Below are positions 1 through 8,967 of a stretch of 64,000 nucleotides of DNA, piece after piece. The DNA comes from Halalkalibacter suaedae (GTDB lineage: Bacteria; Bacillota; Bacilli; Bacillales; Bacillaceae_D), in NCBI RefSeq assembly GCF_017939705.1, contig NZ_JAGKSQ010000004.1, positions 62,001 to 126,000 of the forward strand, given 5' to 3'. The notes under the pieces are model-generated. The model was not told the origin of the DNA, searched no databases, and worked only from the letters and a program-made list of their open reading frames with translations. Made by a program: the position numbers and the translations under genes. How positions within the stretch are numbered: the first letter of the stretch is position 1; each line of letters starts with the position of its first letter.

Positions 1-2978
1 TCCCAGATATATCCATTCCATTTTTAATGGTAACGGGAGTATATCCAGGAGCAACACCTGAGCGAGTGATGGAGGATGTATCCATCCCTTTAGAATCAGC
101 ATTAGAAGGTCTTGAAGGTGTAAAAACTGTCTTCTCTAACTCGTATTCTAACATGGCGAGTATCCAAGTTGAATATGAATATGGGGAGGACATGGAAGAA
201 GCACAACGAGAGTTAGAATCTGCGTTAGACGCAGTGAGTCTACCAGACGCTGTGCAAACACCTACAGTTTCAACATTTAGCATGAATATGATGCCGGTAG
301 TTGCACTAAGCATTAGTAGTTCAACAGGAGATATTGTTGATCTTACTGAAACAGTAGAAGGTGGGTTACTTCATAAAATTGAGAGCATCGATGGGGTGGC
401 TTCTGCGTCAATCACTGGGCAGCATATTGAAGAAGTGGAACTAACCTATGATGAATCAAAGATGGCTGAGCTTGAGCTTACAGAAGATGCTGTCAAGCAA
501 ATGATCCAAGCAAGTGATTTGAATGTTTCGCTAGGTCTCTTCGAATTTGAAGAGGGCGAACAAGCGGTATCTGTAGATGGGAAGTTCATGACTGCAGAAG
601 AGTTAAAGGAAATGCTTATTCCTGTTACACCTACTGAAGCCAATCCCTCACCATTCGTAAAGCTTGGAGATATCGCTTCGATTGAGGTTGTTGGTAAGGT
701 TGAGTCTATCTCGCGTACCAACGGGGAAGACGCGATTGCCGTTCAGATTATCAAGGGACAGCAAGCAAACACGGTTGAAGTGGTAAACAGTGTGAAAGAG
801 TTAGCTGAAGAGGAGCAGGCTAACACAGAAGGACTCATGATTGATGTAACACTAGATCAAGGTGAACCAATTGAGAAATCCATTCATACGATGGTTGAAA
901 AAGCAATAATCGGTGGAATAATTGCGGTATTAATCATCCTATTATTCTTACGGAATTTCAAATCTACGATTATATCAATCGTTTCGATTCCAGTTTCGAT
1001 TTTCATGGCTTTATTGTTATTAAACTGGTTAGATATTACGCTGAATCTTATGACGTTAGGTGCGATTACGGTTGCTATTGGTCGTGTTATTGATGACTCA
1101 ATTGTCGTCGTAGAAAACATCTACCGCCGCCTGCATCTAAAGGAAGAGAAACTAACGGGTCGGGCTTTAATTCGTGAAGCGACAATTGAAATGTTCAAAC
1201 CAATTCTATCATCAACGCTAGTAACGGTTGCAGTATTCGCACCACTAATCTTTGTTGGTGGGATGGTTGGAGAGTTGTTCCTACCATTCGCATTAACAAT
1301 GACGTTTGCACTTGTTGCTTCGTTAATTGTGGCAGTGACAATTGTACCTGCGCTCTCTCACTATTTATTTAAGAAAAAATTATACAGTGAAAAAACAGAA
1401 AGTAAGCATGAAGAAGTAGGTAAACTAGCAAACTGGTATAAGGGAATCTTGAAATGGTCACTTAATCATAAGATCATTACTTCATTAATCTCAGTTGTTT
1501 TGCTAGTAGGTAGTTTGGCCTTAACACCATTCATTGGCTTTAGTTTTATGGGTAGTGAAGAAGAAAAGATGATGACTCTGACCTATACACCAATGACTGG
1601 TGAGGTTCTAGAAGAAACGATAGCGAATGTTGAAGAGGTCGAAGAAGAGCTACTAAAACGTGATGACATTGATATCGTTCAACTATCAATCACCACTAGT
1701 GGCAGCGGTGATCAAATGGCAGCGATGATGGGTGGCGGTGGAGATGGTGCACTTATGTCCCTCATTTTCGATCCGGATATGGAAAACTTCACAGAAGTAC
1801 GCGAGGAAATAGAAGAGTATGTGTTGAATATTGATCAAACAGGTGAATGGCAGAGCCAGAACTTCACGCAGATGTCAATGTCAACAAATGAAGTTAGCTA
1901 CACATTCTATAGTGAAGATTTAGATAGACTGAATGAAGCCGTAGCTATGGTAGAAGAAGTGATGAGTGAAAATGATGGCTTGGAGGATGTTTCTTCAAGT
2001 GCAGAGAACCCATATGTGGAATATACATTTAAGGTAGAACAAGACGAAGTGCTTCAATATGGCTTAACAACAGGTCAAATTATTGGTATTTTAAGTCCTA
2101 CAACGACTGAAGATGTATTAACAACCGTTGAAAATGACGGTAATACCCTTGAGGTTGTTGTTCAACAAGAAGAAACGGAAGAACCGAAATCAATCGATGA
2201 TATCCTAGCTACAGAAGTGCCAACAGCACTTGGTACAACAATGCCACTATCTGAGCTAGTTACGGTCGAGGAGGGGACAACGTTAAGCTCCCTTTCACGT
2301 AGTGCAGGCGAATATTATGCAACAGTTTCAGGAACAATCATTGGGGATGATATTTCAACAGCAACAACTGAAGTGGATGAGGCCATTGATAATCTTGAGT
2401 TACCTAACGGAGTTACCGTTGGGGTAGCGGGTGTAGCCGCTGACATGGAAGAAACGTTTACACAGCTTGGTATCGCGATGGTTGCAGCGATTGCAATTGT
2501 CTATTTCATCCTTGTTGTTACATTCCGTGAAGGTGTTGCACCATTTGCAATTCTATTCTCATTACCGTTTGCAGTTATTGGTTCATTTGTCGGCTTATTA
2601 ATTGCTGGGGAAACGATTTCTGTCCCAGTAATGATGGGGCTACTAATGTTAATTGGAATCGTTGTAACGAACGCAATTGTTTTAGTTGACCGAATCATTC
2701 ATATGGAACGTGATGGAATGGGAATGCGTGAAGCGGTACTAGAAGCAGGAGCAACTAGACTACGTCCAATACTAATGACAGCAATCGCGACAATTGGTGC
2801 GTTAATTCCATTAGCCATTGGTTCTGGTGGTGGAGGATTGATCTCTAAAGGTCTTGCGATTACCGTAATTGGTGGATTAACGAGTTCAACGTTGTTAACA
2901 TTACTTATTGTTCCAATCGTTTATGAAGTCTTATCGAAGATCTTTAAGAAAAATCGTAAGGAAGTAGAAGAAAACTAA
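1..2978 (+). CDS. RND-family (AcrB/SwrC-like) efflux transporter, 5' end outside window
   Basis: Proton-driven membrane exporter of the HAE1/AcrB class, like Bacillus SwrC (YerP), which exports surfactin and other amphiphiles. The frame is open from base 3, before the first ATG at 27, and reads PDISIPFLMVTGVYPGATPE, the conserved region just after TM1, so roughly 40-50 N-terminal residues lie upstream. Visible are the large extracytoplasmic loop, the TM2-TM6 block with the TM4 segment GAITVAIGRVIDDSIVVVENIYR, a second loop holding a glycine-rich MMGGGGDG stretch, and the second membrane block ending in a charged tail. About 990 residues are present against some 1,030-1,060 in the family. It ends at a strong terminator. 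Family assignment is firm; the substrate is not shown. Confidence 0.93.
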   Translation, partial: PDISIPFLMVTGVYPGATPERVMEDVSIPLESALEGLEGVKTVFSNSYSNMASIQVEYEYGEDMEEAQRELESALDAVSLPDAVQTPTVSTFSMNMMPVVALSISSSTGDIVDLTETVEGGLLHKIESIDGVASASITGQHIEEVELTYDESKMAELELTEDAVKQMIQASDLNVSLGLFEFEEGEQAVSVDGKFMTAEELKEMLIPVTPTEANPSPFVKLGDIASIEVVGKVESISRTNGEDAIAVQIIKGQQANTVEVVNSVKELAEEEQANTEGLMIDVTLDQGEPIEKSIHTMVEKAIIGGIIAVLIILLFLRNFKSTIISIVSIPVSIFMALLLLNWLDITLNLMTLGAITVAIGRVIDDSIVVVENIYRRLHLKEEKLTGRALIREATIEMFKPILSSTLVTVAVFAPLIFVGGMVGELFLPFALTMTFALVASLIVAVTIVPALSHYLFKKKLYSEKTESKHEEVGKLANWYKGILKWSLNHKIITSLISVVLLVGSLALTPFIGFSFMGSEEEKMMTLTYTPMTGEVLEETIANVEEVEEELLKRDDIDIVQLSITTSGSGDQMAAMMGGGGDGALMSLIFDPDMENFTEVREEIEEYVLNIDQTGEWQSQNFTQMSMSTNEVSYTFYSEDLDRLNEAVAMVEEVMSENDGLEDVSSSAENPYVEYTFKVEQDEVLQYGLTTGQIIGILSPTTTEDVLTTVENDGNTLEVVVQQEETEEPKSIDDILATEVPTALGTTMPLSELVTVEEGTTLSSLSRSAGEYYATVSGTIIGDDISTATTEVDEAIDNLELPNGVTVGVAGVAADMEETFTQLGIAMVAAIAIVYFILVVTFREGVAPFAILFSLPFAVIGSFVGLLIAGETISVPVMMGLLMLIGIVVTNAIVLVDRIIHMERDGMGMREAVLEAGATRLRPILMTAIATIGALIPLAIGSGGGGLISKGLAITVIGGLTSSTLLTLLIVPIVYEVLSKIFKKNRKEVEEN

Positions 2979-2986
2979 ATAAATTA

Positions 2987-3024
2987 GGTCCTATAGGATA
3001 ATCGCTTCCTGTAGGACCTTTTTT
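2987..3024 (+). terminator. Intrinsic terminator of the RND gene
   Basis: A 12-bp stem (GGTCCTATAGGA with TCCTGTAGGACC, one G-U pair) is followed by six T, nine bases after the stop codon. Confidence 0.9.
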
Positions 3025-3204
3025 GTACGATCAAGGTTGCTAAAAAGATATCTGTTCTGAAACAAATTACTTACTAGCTGCAACAGATAGTCTACACTAT
3101 TTAATGAGTGAATGGACTTGAGACAACCCATAAAAAATCCTATTGACCTCAACCAATTGTTGTATTAAAATTAGTAAAATTTTCTAATTAGGAAGTGACC
3201 CATA

Positions 3205-3744
3205 ATGACTCAACTCGAAACAAATCGTTTGCTATTACAATCTTTACAATTGTCAGATGCCGCTCGAATTGAAGAGCTAGCATCAGATGTCGATGTAGCA
3301 AAAACAACAGCAACAATACCTCACCCGTACCCCAAGGATTCAGCTGGAATGTTTATCGAGAAAATGTTAGAAGATGAGAAAAAAGGAGATATAGCTATTT
3401 TTGCGGTGAAACTAAAGGAATCGAATGAGTTGATTGGTGTAATTAATTTGAAAATATCTAAAGATCATCAACGTGCTGAGCTTGGCTATTGGATAGGAAA
3501 AGCATACTGGAATCAGGGTTTTGGTACAGAGGCAACCAAAAAGCTAGTAACCTATGGGTTCGATAGATTAAATTTAAATAAAATAATGGCGGCGGCATTT
3601 GTTCATAACCCGGGATCTTGGAGAATTATGGAGAAGAGCGGTTTGTGTCATGAAGGAACCTTTAAGCAACATGTGATCCGAGATGGGAATCCGATTGATG
3701 TTCACTTCTATGGAGTGACTAAAGATGACTACAAAGCTTCTTAA
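3205..3744 (+). CDS. GNAT N-acetyltransferase, RimJ/RimL type
   Basis: Predicted acetyl-CoA-dependent acetyltransferase of 179 residues, the usual length for the RimJ/RimL/YdaF branch that acetylates protein N-termini or small amines. It opens with the typical LETNRLLLQSLQLSD start, carries ELGYWIGKAYWNQGFGTEA (the acetyl-CoA pyrophosphate-binding motif A in its QGFGTEA form), and the late NPGSWRIMEKSGLCHEGTF motif. An AGGAAGTGA ribosome binding site precedes the ATG. It stands alone between two terminators, so it is probably monocistronic. Acceptor unknown. Confidence 0.9.
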   Translation: MTQLETNRLLLQSLQLSDAARIEELASDVDVAKTTATIPHPYPKDSAGMFIEKMLEDEKKGDIAIFAVKLKESNELIGVINLKISKDHQRAELGYWIGKAYWNQGFGTEATKKLVTYGFDRLNLNKIMAAAFVHNPGSWRIMEKSGLCHEGTFKQHVIRDGNPIDVHFYGVTKDDYKAS

Positions 3745-3770
3745 ATTCCCAGTATGAATGAATCAAGTAA

Positions 3771-3799
3771 GTCACCGAAAGGTATGGTGGCTTTTTTTT
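3771..3799 (+). terminator. Terminator after the GNAT gene
   Basis: A short stem (GTCACC with GGTGGC, one wobble, nine-base loop) runs straight into eight T. Confidence 0.7.
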
Positions 3800-3866
3800 G
3801 TTGAATCTTTTCGAAGAATCGTTCGTAGAAAAATAATGAGAGACTTTCTAGGGAAAAGAGGTTATT

Positions 3867-4037
3867 GTGGTGAAGGACGAAGAACACTCTAACAAGGACA
3901 TGGCAAATGGAATGTTAGTTGGCGTAGCAATTGGTGTCGCTATCGGAATAGCAATAAGGAATATTGCAATAGGGGTTGCTGTTGGTTTTGTTTTAGGTAT
4001 TGCGATTGGATCAAAGTCTGAGAAGCAAGATAAGTAA
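3867..4037 (+). CDS. Small glycine-zipper membrane protein, 56 aa
   Basis: GTG-started frame with an AAAGAGG ribosome binding site about six bases upstream (GTG at 3870 is an alternative start). The N-terminus is charged (VKDEEHSNKD), then a roughly 37-residue segment alternates glycine or alanine with V/I (GVAIGVAIGIAI, then IGVAVGFVLGIAIG), and the tail KSEKQDK is charged. The repeated small-xxx-small pattern is a glycine zipper, suggesting two tightly packed or self-associating membrane helices. No family recognised. It follows the GNAT terminator and likely has its own promoter. Moderate confidence because of its size. Confidence 0.6.
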   Translation: MVKDEEHSNKDMANGMLVGVAIGVAIGIAIRNIAIGVAVGFVLGIAIGSKSEKQDK

Positions 4038-4205
4038 TCGGAAAAGATGTACTAGTTAAGGTGGGTATTCTCATTTGTTTCCTGGTTCATTATGAGGAAT
4101 ATGTTTGTTTGCTTGAAAAACGCGTATAACATGGTAACTGTGATAAATAAACTATACAAAAATAAGGGAAATACTGTTAAAATTTAAAGGGGTGGGAGGA
4201 TTTAC

Positions 4206-4388
4206 GTGAACAAAATGTTGCAGGGAATTGCTTTTGTTCTTCTAGGTACGACTTTCTTATTGGTGGCATTATCAGTAACAGGACCTTCAATTTTATGGGC
4301 CGCTTCCCTTGGAACAAGTGTCATATTTAATTTAGTAGGTACGGTCAAGTTAGTTCAGTATTTAAAGAATTGCAAAAAAGAGTATTAA
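4206..4388 (+). CDS. Small two-helix membrane protein, 60 aa
   Basis: GTG start with a strong AAAGGGGTGGGAGG ribosome binding site. Two hydrophobic segments (about residues 6-26 and 29-50) are joined by a short turn containing GPSILWAA, and the tail KNCKKEY is basic and ends inside by the positive-inside rule. Function unknown. A hairpin terminator follows at once, so it is a one-gene unit directly before the two-component system, with which I see no evidence of co-transcription. Confidence 0.65.
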   Translation: MNKMLQGIAFVLLGTTFLLVALSVTGPSILWAASLGTSVIFNLVGTVKLVQYLKNCKKEY

Positions 4389-4391
4389 GTG

Positions 4392-4420
4392 AAAAAGTGA
4401 CCCCCTAGGTCACTTTTCTT
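4392..4420 (+). terminator. Intrinsic terminator
   Basis: Near-perfect stem AAAAGTGACC / GGTCACTTTT with a short CCCTA loop, four bases after the stop. The A-rich left flank could make it bidirectional. Confidence 0.85.
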
Positions 4421-4476
4421 ATGTCTCTTGAAAGTGTATCTTATCGTTTTATACAGTAGAAAGGAGGTTCAAGTAC

Positions 4477-5145
4477 ATGAAAATCTTATATGTGGAGGAC
4501 GAAGTCGAATTAGGAACATGGGTAAACAAAGACTTAACTGAGCGTGGATATAAGGTGAAATGGCTAAAGGATGGTGAAGAGGCATTAGGGTATGCTGAGG
4601 ATTCGGATATCGTCATTCTTGATGTGATGTTACCTGGTCTAGACGGGTTTTCAATAGGGAAGCGGATAAAAAAAGCATTGCCTAAACTTCCTGTCATTAT
4701 GTTATCTGCACGGTCACAGGTTGATGATAAATTAGAGGGACTTCAATTTGCGGATGATTATTTGACGAAGCCGTTTCATCCAGATGAGTTAGTTGCAAGA
4801 ATTATGGTATTACTACGTCGCTTCGACCGAATCATTCCCTCGGAAATGAAGGTACAGCACTTGACCTATCTACCAAAGCAGTTTCAGTTGTTTGACAGCG
4901 AGATCGGAGAGGAAATTGTCTTAACCGCTAAGCAACTGCATATTTTTGATTATTTAGTAAAGCACGGAAATCAAATTATGACAAAGGAACAAATCTACGA
5001 GTCGGTTTGGGAGGAAACTTATTTAGAAGGAGACAAAACGTTGATGGTCCATATTCGCTATTTACGTGAGAAAATTGAAAAGAACCCGGCAAAACCAACA
5101 ATTATTGAAACTATTCGTGGCATAGGCTATAGGTTAAAACAATGA
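4477..5145 (+). CDS. OmpR/PhoB-family response regulator
   Basis: Response regulator of 222 residues: receiver domain (1-115) with phospho-acceptor Asp49 in VILDVMLPG, acidic pocket EDE near residue 7, and Lys in LTKPF; then a winged-helix DNA-binding domain (about 125-222) ending in the canonical TIIETIRGIGYRL. The segment GLQFADDYLTKPF lacks the glycine of the usual G-A-D-D-Y motif, a small deletion before the Lys loop. The ribosome binding site AAAGGAGG is strong. Its stop overlaps the sensor kinase start (ATGA). With the downstream ABC genes this resembles lantibiotic or antimicrobial-peptide sensing modules such as CprRK and SpaRK. Confidence 0.93.
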   Translation: MKILYVEDEVELGTWVNKDLTERGYKVKWLKDGEEALGYAEDSDIVILDVMLPGLDGFSIGKRIKKALPKLPVIMLSARSQVDDKLEGLQFADDYLTKPFHPDELVARIMVLLRRFDRIIPSEMKVQHLTYLPKQFQLFDSEIGEEIVLTAKQLHIFDYLVKHGNQIMTKEQIYESVWEETYLEGDKTLMVHIRYLREKIEKNPAKPTIIETIRGIGYRLKQ

Positions 5146-6485
5146 AGCCACGGTTTACGCTACAAACAAATCATTTGGTGTTAATTTTGAGTGCGATGTG
5201 TATTCTTCCACTTTCTTTTCCTATCGCCTCACTCTTTGTCTATATTCCTGCTCTTGTTGTTCAGCAGGATGAGTTAGACGTCTATAATAGTCAAGAAGTA
5301 GAAGAGAGCTGGCATGCAAAGGCGAAGGGGTTTGATCTTTTATCTGATAGTGAGCTAATTGCTGCATTAGAACAGACGGTGGAACAGTATAAAACTGCGA
5401 ATGTGTTTTGGATCGATGAGAAAGGGAAAACTCGTTTCATTTCGGATGAAGAATTGTCCATTCCAGATGTGTGGGATCCAAGCTATACCGTTTCTTTTAT
5501 GAAAGCTAGCTATGATAGAGATCCGTTTACGGTCGTTGCTTTCATAGGTGAGAGCACAAATGATGGCTTTGTCGTCTTGCAAATTGATCGAACATATATG
5601 GATTACCCGATTAAACAAATAGATGATTATTTTGAATATATCTATTTTGCAGTTGTTGCACTATTACTATTTTTATTTTTAATCTTATCTTGGTTATTTT
5701 TTCGTTCAATCAGAAAACGAATCGTTAGACTGCAATCCTCAATGGAAGTAGACCATCATGATATTCCTAATAAAGTAGTCGTTGGGGAGATGGATGAAAT
5801 CGGTGCGTTGGAGGAGTCATTCAATCAAATGATCGATCGTTTAACTGCAAGTAGAAGGCGAGAGCAGGAGGAGGAAAAGCTAAGAAAAGATCTGATTGCC
5901 AACCTTTCTCATGACCTCCGAACACCACTTGCAACGATCCGAGCACATACATACTCATTACAAAAAGAGGAGCTATCTATGGAGGGGAATGATTCGATTA
6001 CGATTATCGACCAGAAGATTGACCATTTACACACGTTGATAGAAAATCTTCTTTCTTACACATTGTTAACTTCAGGAAGATATACATTAAAGCGTGAAAA
6101 AGTTGATGTGAATCGAATCATACGTATGACATTAAAAGCCTGGTATCCTTTTTTTGAAAAGGAGCAATTTGTTGTTGATATCGCCTTATTTGAGGAGACA
6201 GTTTATTGGCAGATTGATCGTAACTGGTTTGAACGTATATTAGATAATTTGTTTCAAAATGTGTTAAGACATGCCAAGTCAGGTAAATATATTCGAATAA
6301 CCTGTAAAGGAAAGACAATAACGATCGAAGATAAGGGTCCTGGAATGAAAGGAACCACTGATCAATCAGGCGTTGGTATTGGGCTAACAATTGTTGAACT
6401 AATGATAAAGGAGATGGAGATGTCATGGGAGATTGATTCGTCAACGAAAGGAACAGTAGTTACGATAACGAAGCATAAGGTTTGA
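5142..6485 (+). CDS. Sensor histidine kinase
   Basis: Membrane sensor kinase of 447 residues. It has TM1 (about 12-38), an extracytoplasmic sensor loop of about 125 residues, TM2 (about 167-190), a HAMP-like linker, and the HisKA dimerisation helix with phospho-acceptor His257 in SHDLRTPL. The ATPase domain shows the N box (LDNLFQNVLRHA), G1 (EDKGPGM) and G2 (GVGIGLTIV). It overlaps the response regulator by four bases, so the two are translationally coupled. The substantial sensor loop separates it from BceS-type kinases, which have almost none, and suggests direct ligand sensing. A terminator with partly wobble-paired stem follows, so the ABC genes probably have their own, likely regulator-controlled, promoter. 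Confidence 0.93.
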   Translation: MKPRFTLQTNHLVLILSAMCILPLSFPIASLFVYIPALVVQQDELDVYNSQEVEESWHAKAKGFDLLSDSELIAALEQTVEQYKTANVFWIDEKGKTRFISDEELSIPDVWDPSYTVSFMKASYDRDPFTVVAFIGESTNDGFVVLQIDRTYMDYPIKQIDDYFEYIYFAVVALLLFLFLILSWLFFRSIRKRIVRLQSSMEVDHHDIPNKVVVGEMDEIGALEESFNQMIDRLTASRRREQEEEKLRKDLIANLSHDLRTPLATIRAHTYSLQKEELSMEGNDSITIIDQKIDHLHTLIENLLSYTLLTSGRYTLKREKVDVNRIIRMTLKAWYPFFEKEQFVVDIALFEETVYWQIDRNWFERILDNLFQNVLRHAKSGKYIRITCKGKTITIEDKGPGMKGTTDQSGVGIGLTIVELMIKEMEMSWEIDSSTKGTVVTITKHKV

Positions 6486-6526
6486 GTGAGTAGGGTGTTG
6501 AAAGACAGCCTATTCGCTCTTTTTTT
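6484..6526 (+). terminator. Probable terminator after the sensor kinase gene
   Basis: GAGTGAGTAGG pairs with CCTATTCGCTC through two G-U pairs and is followed by T7. It separates the regulatory genes from the ABC operon. Confidence 0.7.
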
Positions 6527-6622
6527 GTAACTAAATGACCTTCTGATTTTTAAACGAAATTTAAACATAACAAGTAGTTGGTTTTAAGCTTCTTTGTTTA
6601 TTGTTTAGATGAGGTGATAAAT

Positions 6623-7537
6623 ATGGGTGAATTTGTTGTAGAGACAACTAATTTAACAAAAAAATTTAAAGGGACTCCGGTAGTAAATCAAATCAATTTA
6701 CAAATTCCTAAAGGGTCGATCTATGGTTTTCTTGGCCCTAATGGAGCAGGGAAGACAACAGCAATTAAGTTACTGCTAGGATTAATGAAGGAAACGTCAG
6801 GCTCGATAAGAATCTTTGGAAAGGATATAAAAAGAGAAAAAATTGCTATTTTAAGAAAGATAGGGTCACTTGTTGAATCTCCTTCGTATTACGGTAATCT
6901 AACAGCAAAAGAAAATCTCCAACTACTCCAACGGATTTTGGATGTTCCAAAAGAACGAATTAATGAAGTTCTTTCGATCGTTCGCTTGGAAAAGGATGCG
7001 AATCGACCAGTTAAAAGCTTTTCTTTAGGGATGAAGCAGCGTTTAGGGATTGCGGCTGCATTAATTGGTAATCCAGATTTGCTCATACTTGATGAACCAA
7101 CTAATGGACTCGACCCTTCTGGCATTATTGAAATGCGAGAATTAATTAAGAGTCTTCCGGAAAGATACGGTGTTACTGTCGTCATTTCAAGTCATCTGCT
7201 ATCAGAGATTGACCAAATGGCAACAGAGGTAGGAATTATCTCAAAAGGTTCTCTCATATTCCAAGATTCAATTGAGATGTTACGAAAAAAATCGGTGAAC
7301 CGAATACTAATACAGACGAGCAATAATGTTTCTGCATGTAATACTCTTCTTAAAGAAGGATGGAAGGGAGAAAGGGAAGCGGAGTTCATTACATTTCCTG
7401 AAACAACGAATAAAGAAGTTGCGGCAATCATTCGGACCTTGATTGAAAACAACATTGATGTGTACCGAGTAGGTGAAACGAAACGATCACTTGAAAGTAT
7501 TTTCCTTGAATTAACGAAGGAGGAACAAAGCTTATGA
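6623..7537 (+). CDS. ABC transporter ATP-binding protein, LanF/BcrA/CprA type
   Basis: ATPase subunit of an ABC exporter, 304 residues. Walker A GPNGAGKTT lies near residues 39-47, the signature SLGMKQR near 134, and Walker B LLILDEPTNGLDPSG near 153, followed by the switch His in SSHLL. After the core comes a roughly 90-residue C-terminal domain as in BcrA and lantibiotic LanF proteins. I start it at ATG 6623 (MGEFVVETTNLTKKF), which has a GAGGTGAT site seven bases upstream, rather than the ATG at 6578. Its stop overlaps the first permease (ATGA). It probably powers removal of a membrane-active peptide. No lantibiotic precursor or biosynthesis gene is nearby, so self-immunity is unlikely and resistance more likely. 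Confidence 0.93.
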   Translation: MGEFVVETTNLTKKFKGTPVVNQINLQIPKGSIYGFLGPNGAGKTTAIKLLLGLMKETSGSIRIFGKDIKREKIAILRKIGSLVESPSYYGNLTAKENLQLLQRILDVPKERINEVLSIVRLEKDANRPVKSFSLGMKQRLGIAAALIGNPDLLILDEPTNGLDPSGIIEMRELIKSLPERYGVTVVISSHLLSEIDQMATEVGIISKGSLIFQDSIEMLRKKSVNRILIQTSNNVSACNTLLKEGWKGEREAEFITFPETTNKEVAAIIRTLIENNIDVYRVGETKRSLESIFLELTKEEQSL

Positions 7538-8241
7538 TCCTTCGAGTGTTGCATACTGATTTTAAAAAAGTGTCGCTTGGAATGTGGATTCTTGTATTCT
7601 TAGGGCCGATCGGCATCTTTTCATTAACTGCGATTAATTACAATGTTCGCTATGATTGGCTCATTACACAAACCGATGATTACTGGCTGCAACTGTTACG
7701 TCAAATCAACCTTTTTCTAACACCGGCATTATTACTCGGTACAACGCTTCTTGCGTCACTGATGGCAAGTATAGAACACAAGACAAATGCATGGAAGCAA
7801 TTGCTGTCATTACCAATCAATCGGCTAAGCATTTATTGTTCGAAATTCATAACAGTAGGTATTTTACTATTTATACCAACGATTCTAATGTTTGTTGGCA
7901 CGCTCTTCTTTGGCTTCTATTTTGATTGGGATTTACAAGTTCCTTATCAGGCTATAGCAATTAATAGTTTTTATCCATACTTCGCGGCAATCCCCGTTTT
8001 AGCGATCCAGCTTTGGTTTTCTGTTGCATCATCGAACCAAGGCACTCCCTTAACTTTTGGTATTGTAGGATCAATCGTTTCCATGTATGCATATGGGGGA
8101 CCCGAGTGGTTAATCTGGAAATGGCCTCATTTAGAGAACAAATGGAACATCCCAGAAATTAGTGTATTACTTGGAATCGTCGTTGGGGGAATCATCTTAT
8201 TCGTTAGTCTCATCCATTTTCAACGGAAGGATGTCAAGTAA
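7534..8241 (+). CDS. ABC-2 type permease, MutE/EpiE-like
   Basis: Membrane subunit of 235 residues with about six hydrophobic segments and the hallmark sequence of lantibiotic-immunity permeases, EHKTNAWKQLLSLPINR, in the loop after TM2. Starts overlap the ATPase stop by four bases and its own stop overlaps the next permease start (TAATG). It is paralogous to the next gene. Expected to form a heterodimeric pore with that permease, driven by the upstream ATPase. Confidence 0.88.
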   Translation: MILRVLHTDFKKVSLGMWILVFLGPIGIFSLTAINYNVRYDWLITQTDDYWLQLLRQINLFLTPALLLGTTLLASLMASIEHKTNAWKQLLSLPINRLSIYCSKFITVGILLFIPTILMFVGTLFFGFYFDWDLQVPYQAIAINSFYPYFAAIPVLAIQLWFSVASSNQGTPLTFGIVGSIVSMYAYGGPEWLIWKWPHLENKWNIPEISVLLGIVVGGIILFVSLIHFQRKDVK

Positions 8242-8957
8242 TGATTACACTTATGTATACAGAATGGATCAAGCTAAAGAAATCAAAGGTTCTACAAATC
8301 CTTTATATAAGTCCAATTCTAGCAACAATAGCGGGCTATTTCACTGAATTTACTGTTGCAGGGAATGAATGGATTGATACTTTTTTTACCATGATTTTAG
8401 TTCATGCAGTCCTATTTCTTCCGTTACTGGCTGGTTTGTTCTCGGCAGCAGTTTGCCGTTATGAGCATGCAGAAGGTGGATGGAAGCAGCTTCTGACATT
8501 ACCGGTCAATCGAACTCAGGTATATAGTGCCAAGCTGATTGTTGTTTGTGTTTTCATTGCTCTCACTCAAATCCTATTACTAGCAGGCTTGTTTCTCATT
8601 GGGATTTTACATGGTTACACAGATCCTTTTCCAGTGAGGGAAGTCTTGATTCGTTTGTTGATGGGCTGGTTAGGTACATTACCCCTTATCTCCTTGCAAC
8701 TATGGGTTTCAACCGCCTGGTCTAGCTTTGCAGCACCTGTTGCACTAAATGTAATTTTAACACTACCTAATATGTTAATTGCTAACTCAGACAAATATGG
8801 ACCCTGGTACCCTTGGGCCCAACCATTTTTAGGCATGATTATCGACAGTGGATCGGGAATTACGTTCTCAATTGAAACGTTAATTTTTGTGATTATTGGT
8901 GGGTTTGTTATTTTTACAATTGGTGGGATTAGTTATTTCCGACAGAAGGCAGTTTAG
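8241..8957 (+). CDS. ABC-2 type permease, MutG/EpiG-like
   Basis: Second membrane subunit, 238 residues, six predicted helices, with the matching motif YEHAEGGWKQLLTLPVNRTQVY. It shares length and motif position with the upstream permease, consistent with an ancient duplication. Translation is coupled through a one-base stop/start overlap. The gene is followed by a composite repeat region that holds hairpins and no other gene. Confidence 0.88.
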   Translation: MITLMYTEWIKLKKSKVLQILYISPILATIAGYFTEFTVAGNEWIDTFFTMILVHAVLFLPLLAGLFSAAVCRYEHAEGGWKQLLTLPVNRTQVYSAKLIVVCVFIALTQILLLAGLFLIGILHGYTDPFPVREVLIRLLMGWLGTLPLISLQLWVSTAWSSFAAPVALNVILTLPNMLIANSDKYGPWYPWAQPFLGMIIDSGSGITFSIETLIFVIIGGFVIFTIGGISYFRQKAV

Positions 8958-8967
8958 AAGTAAGACA

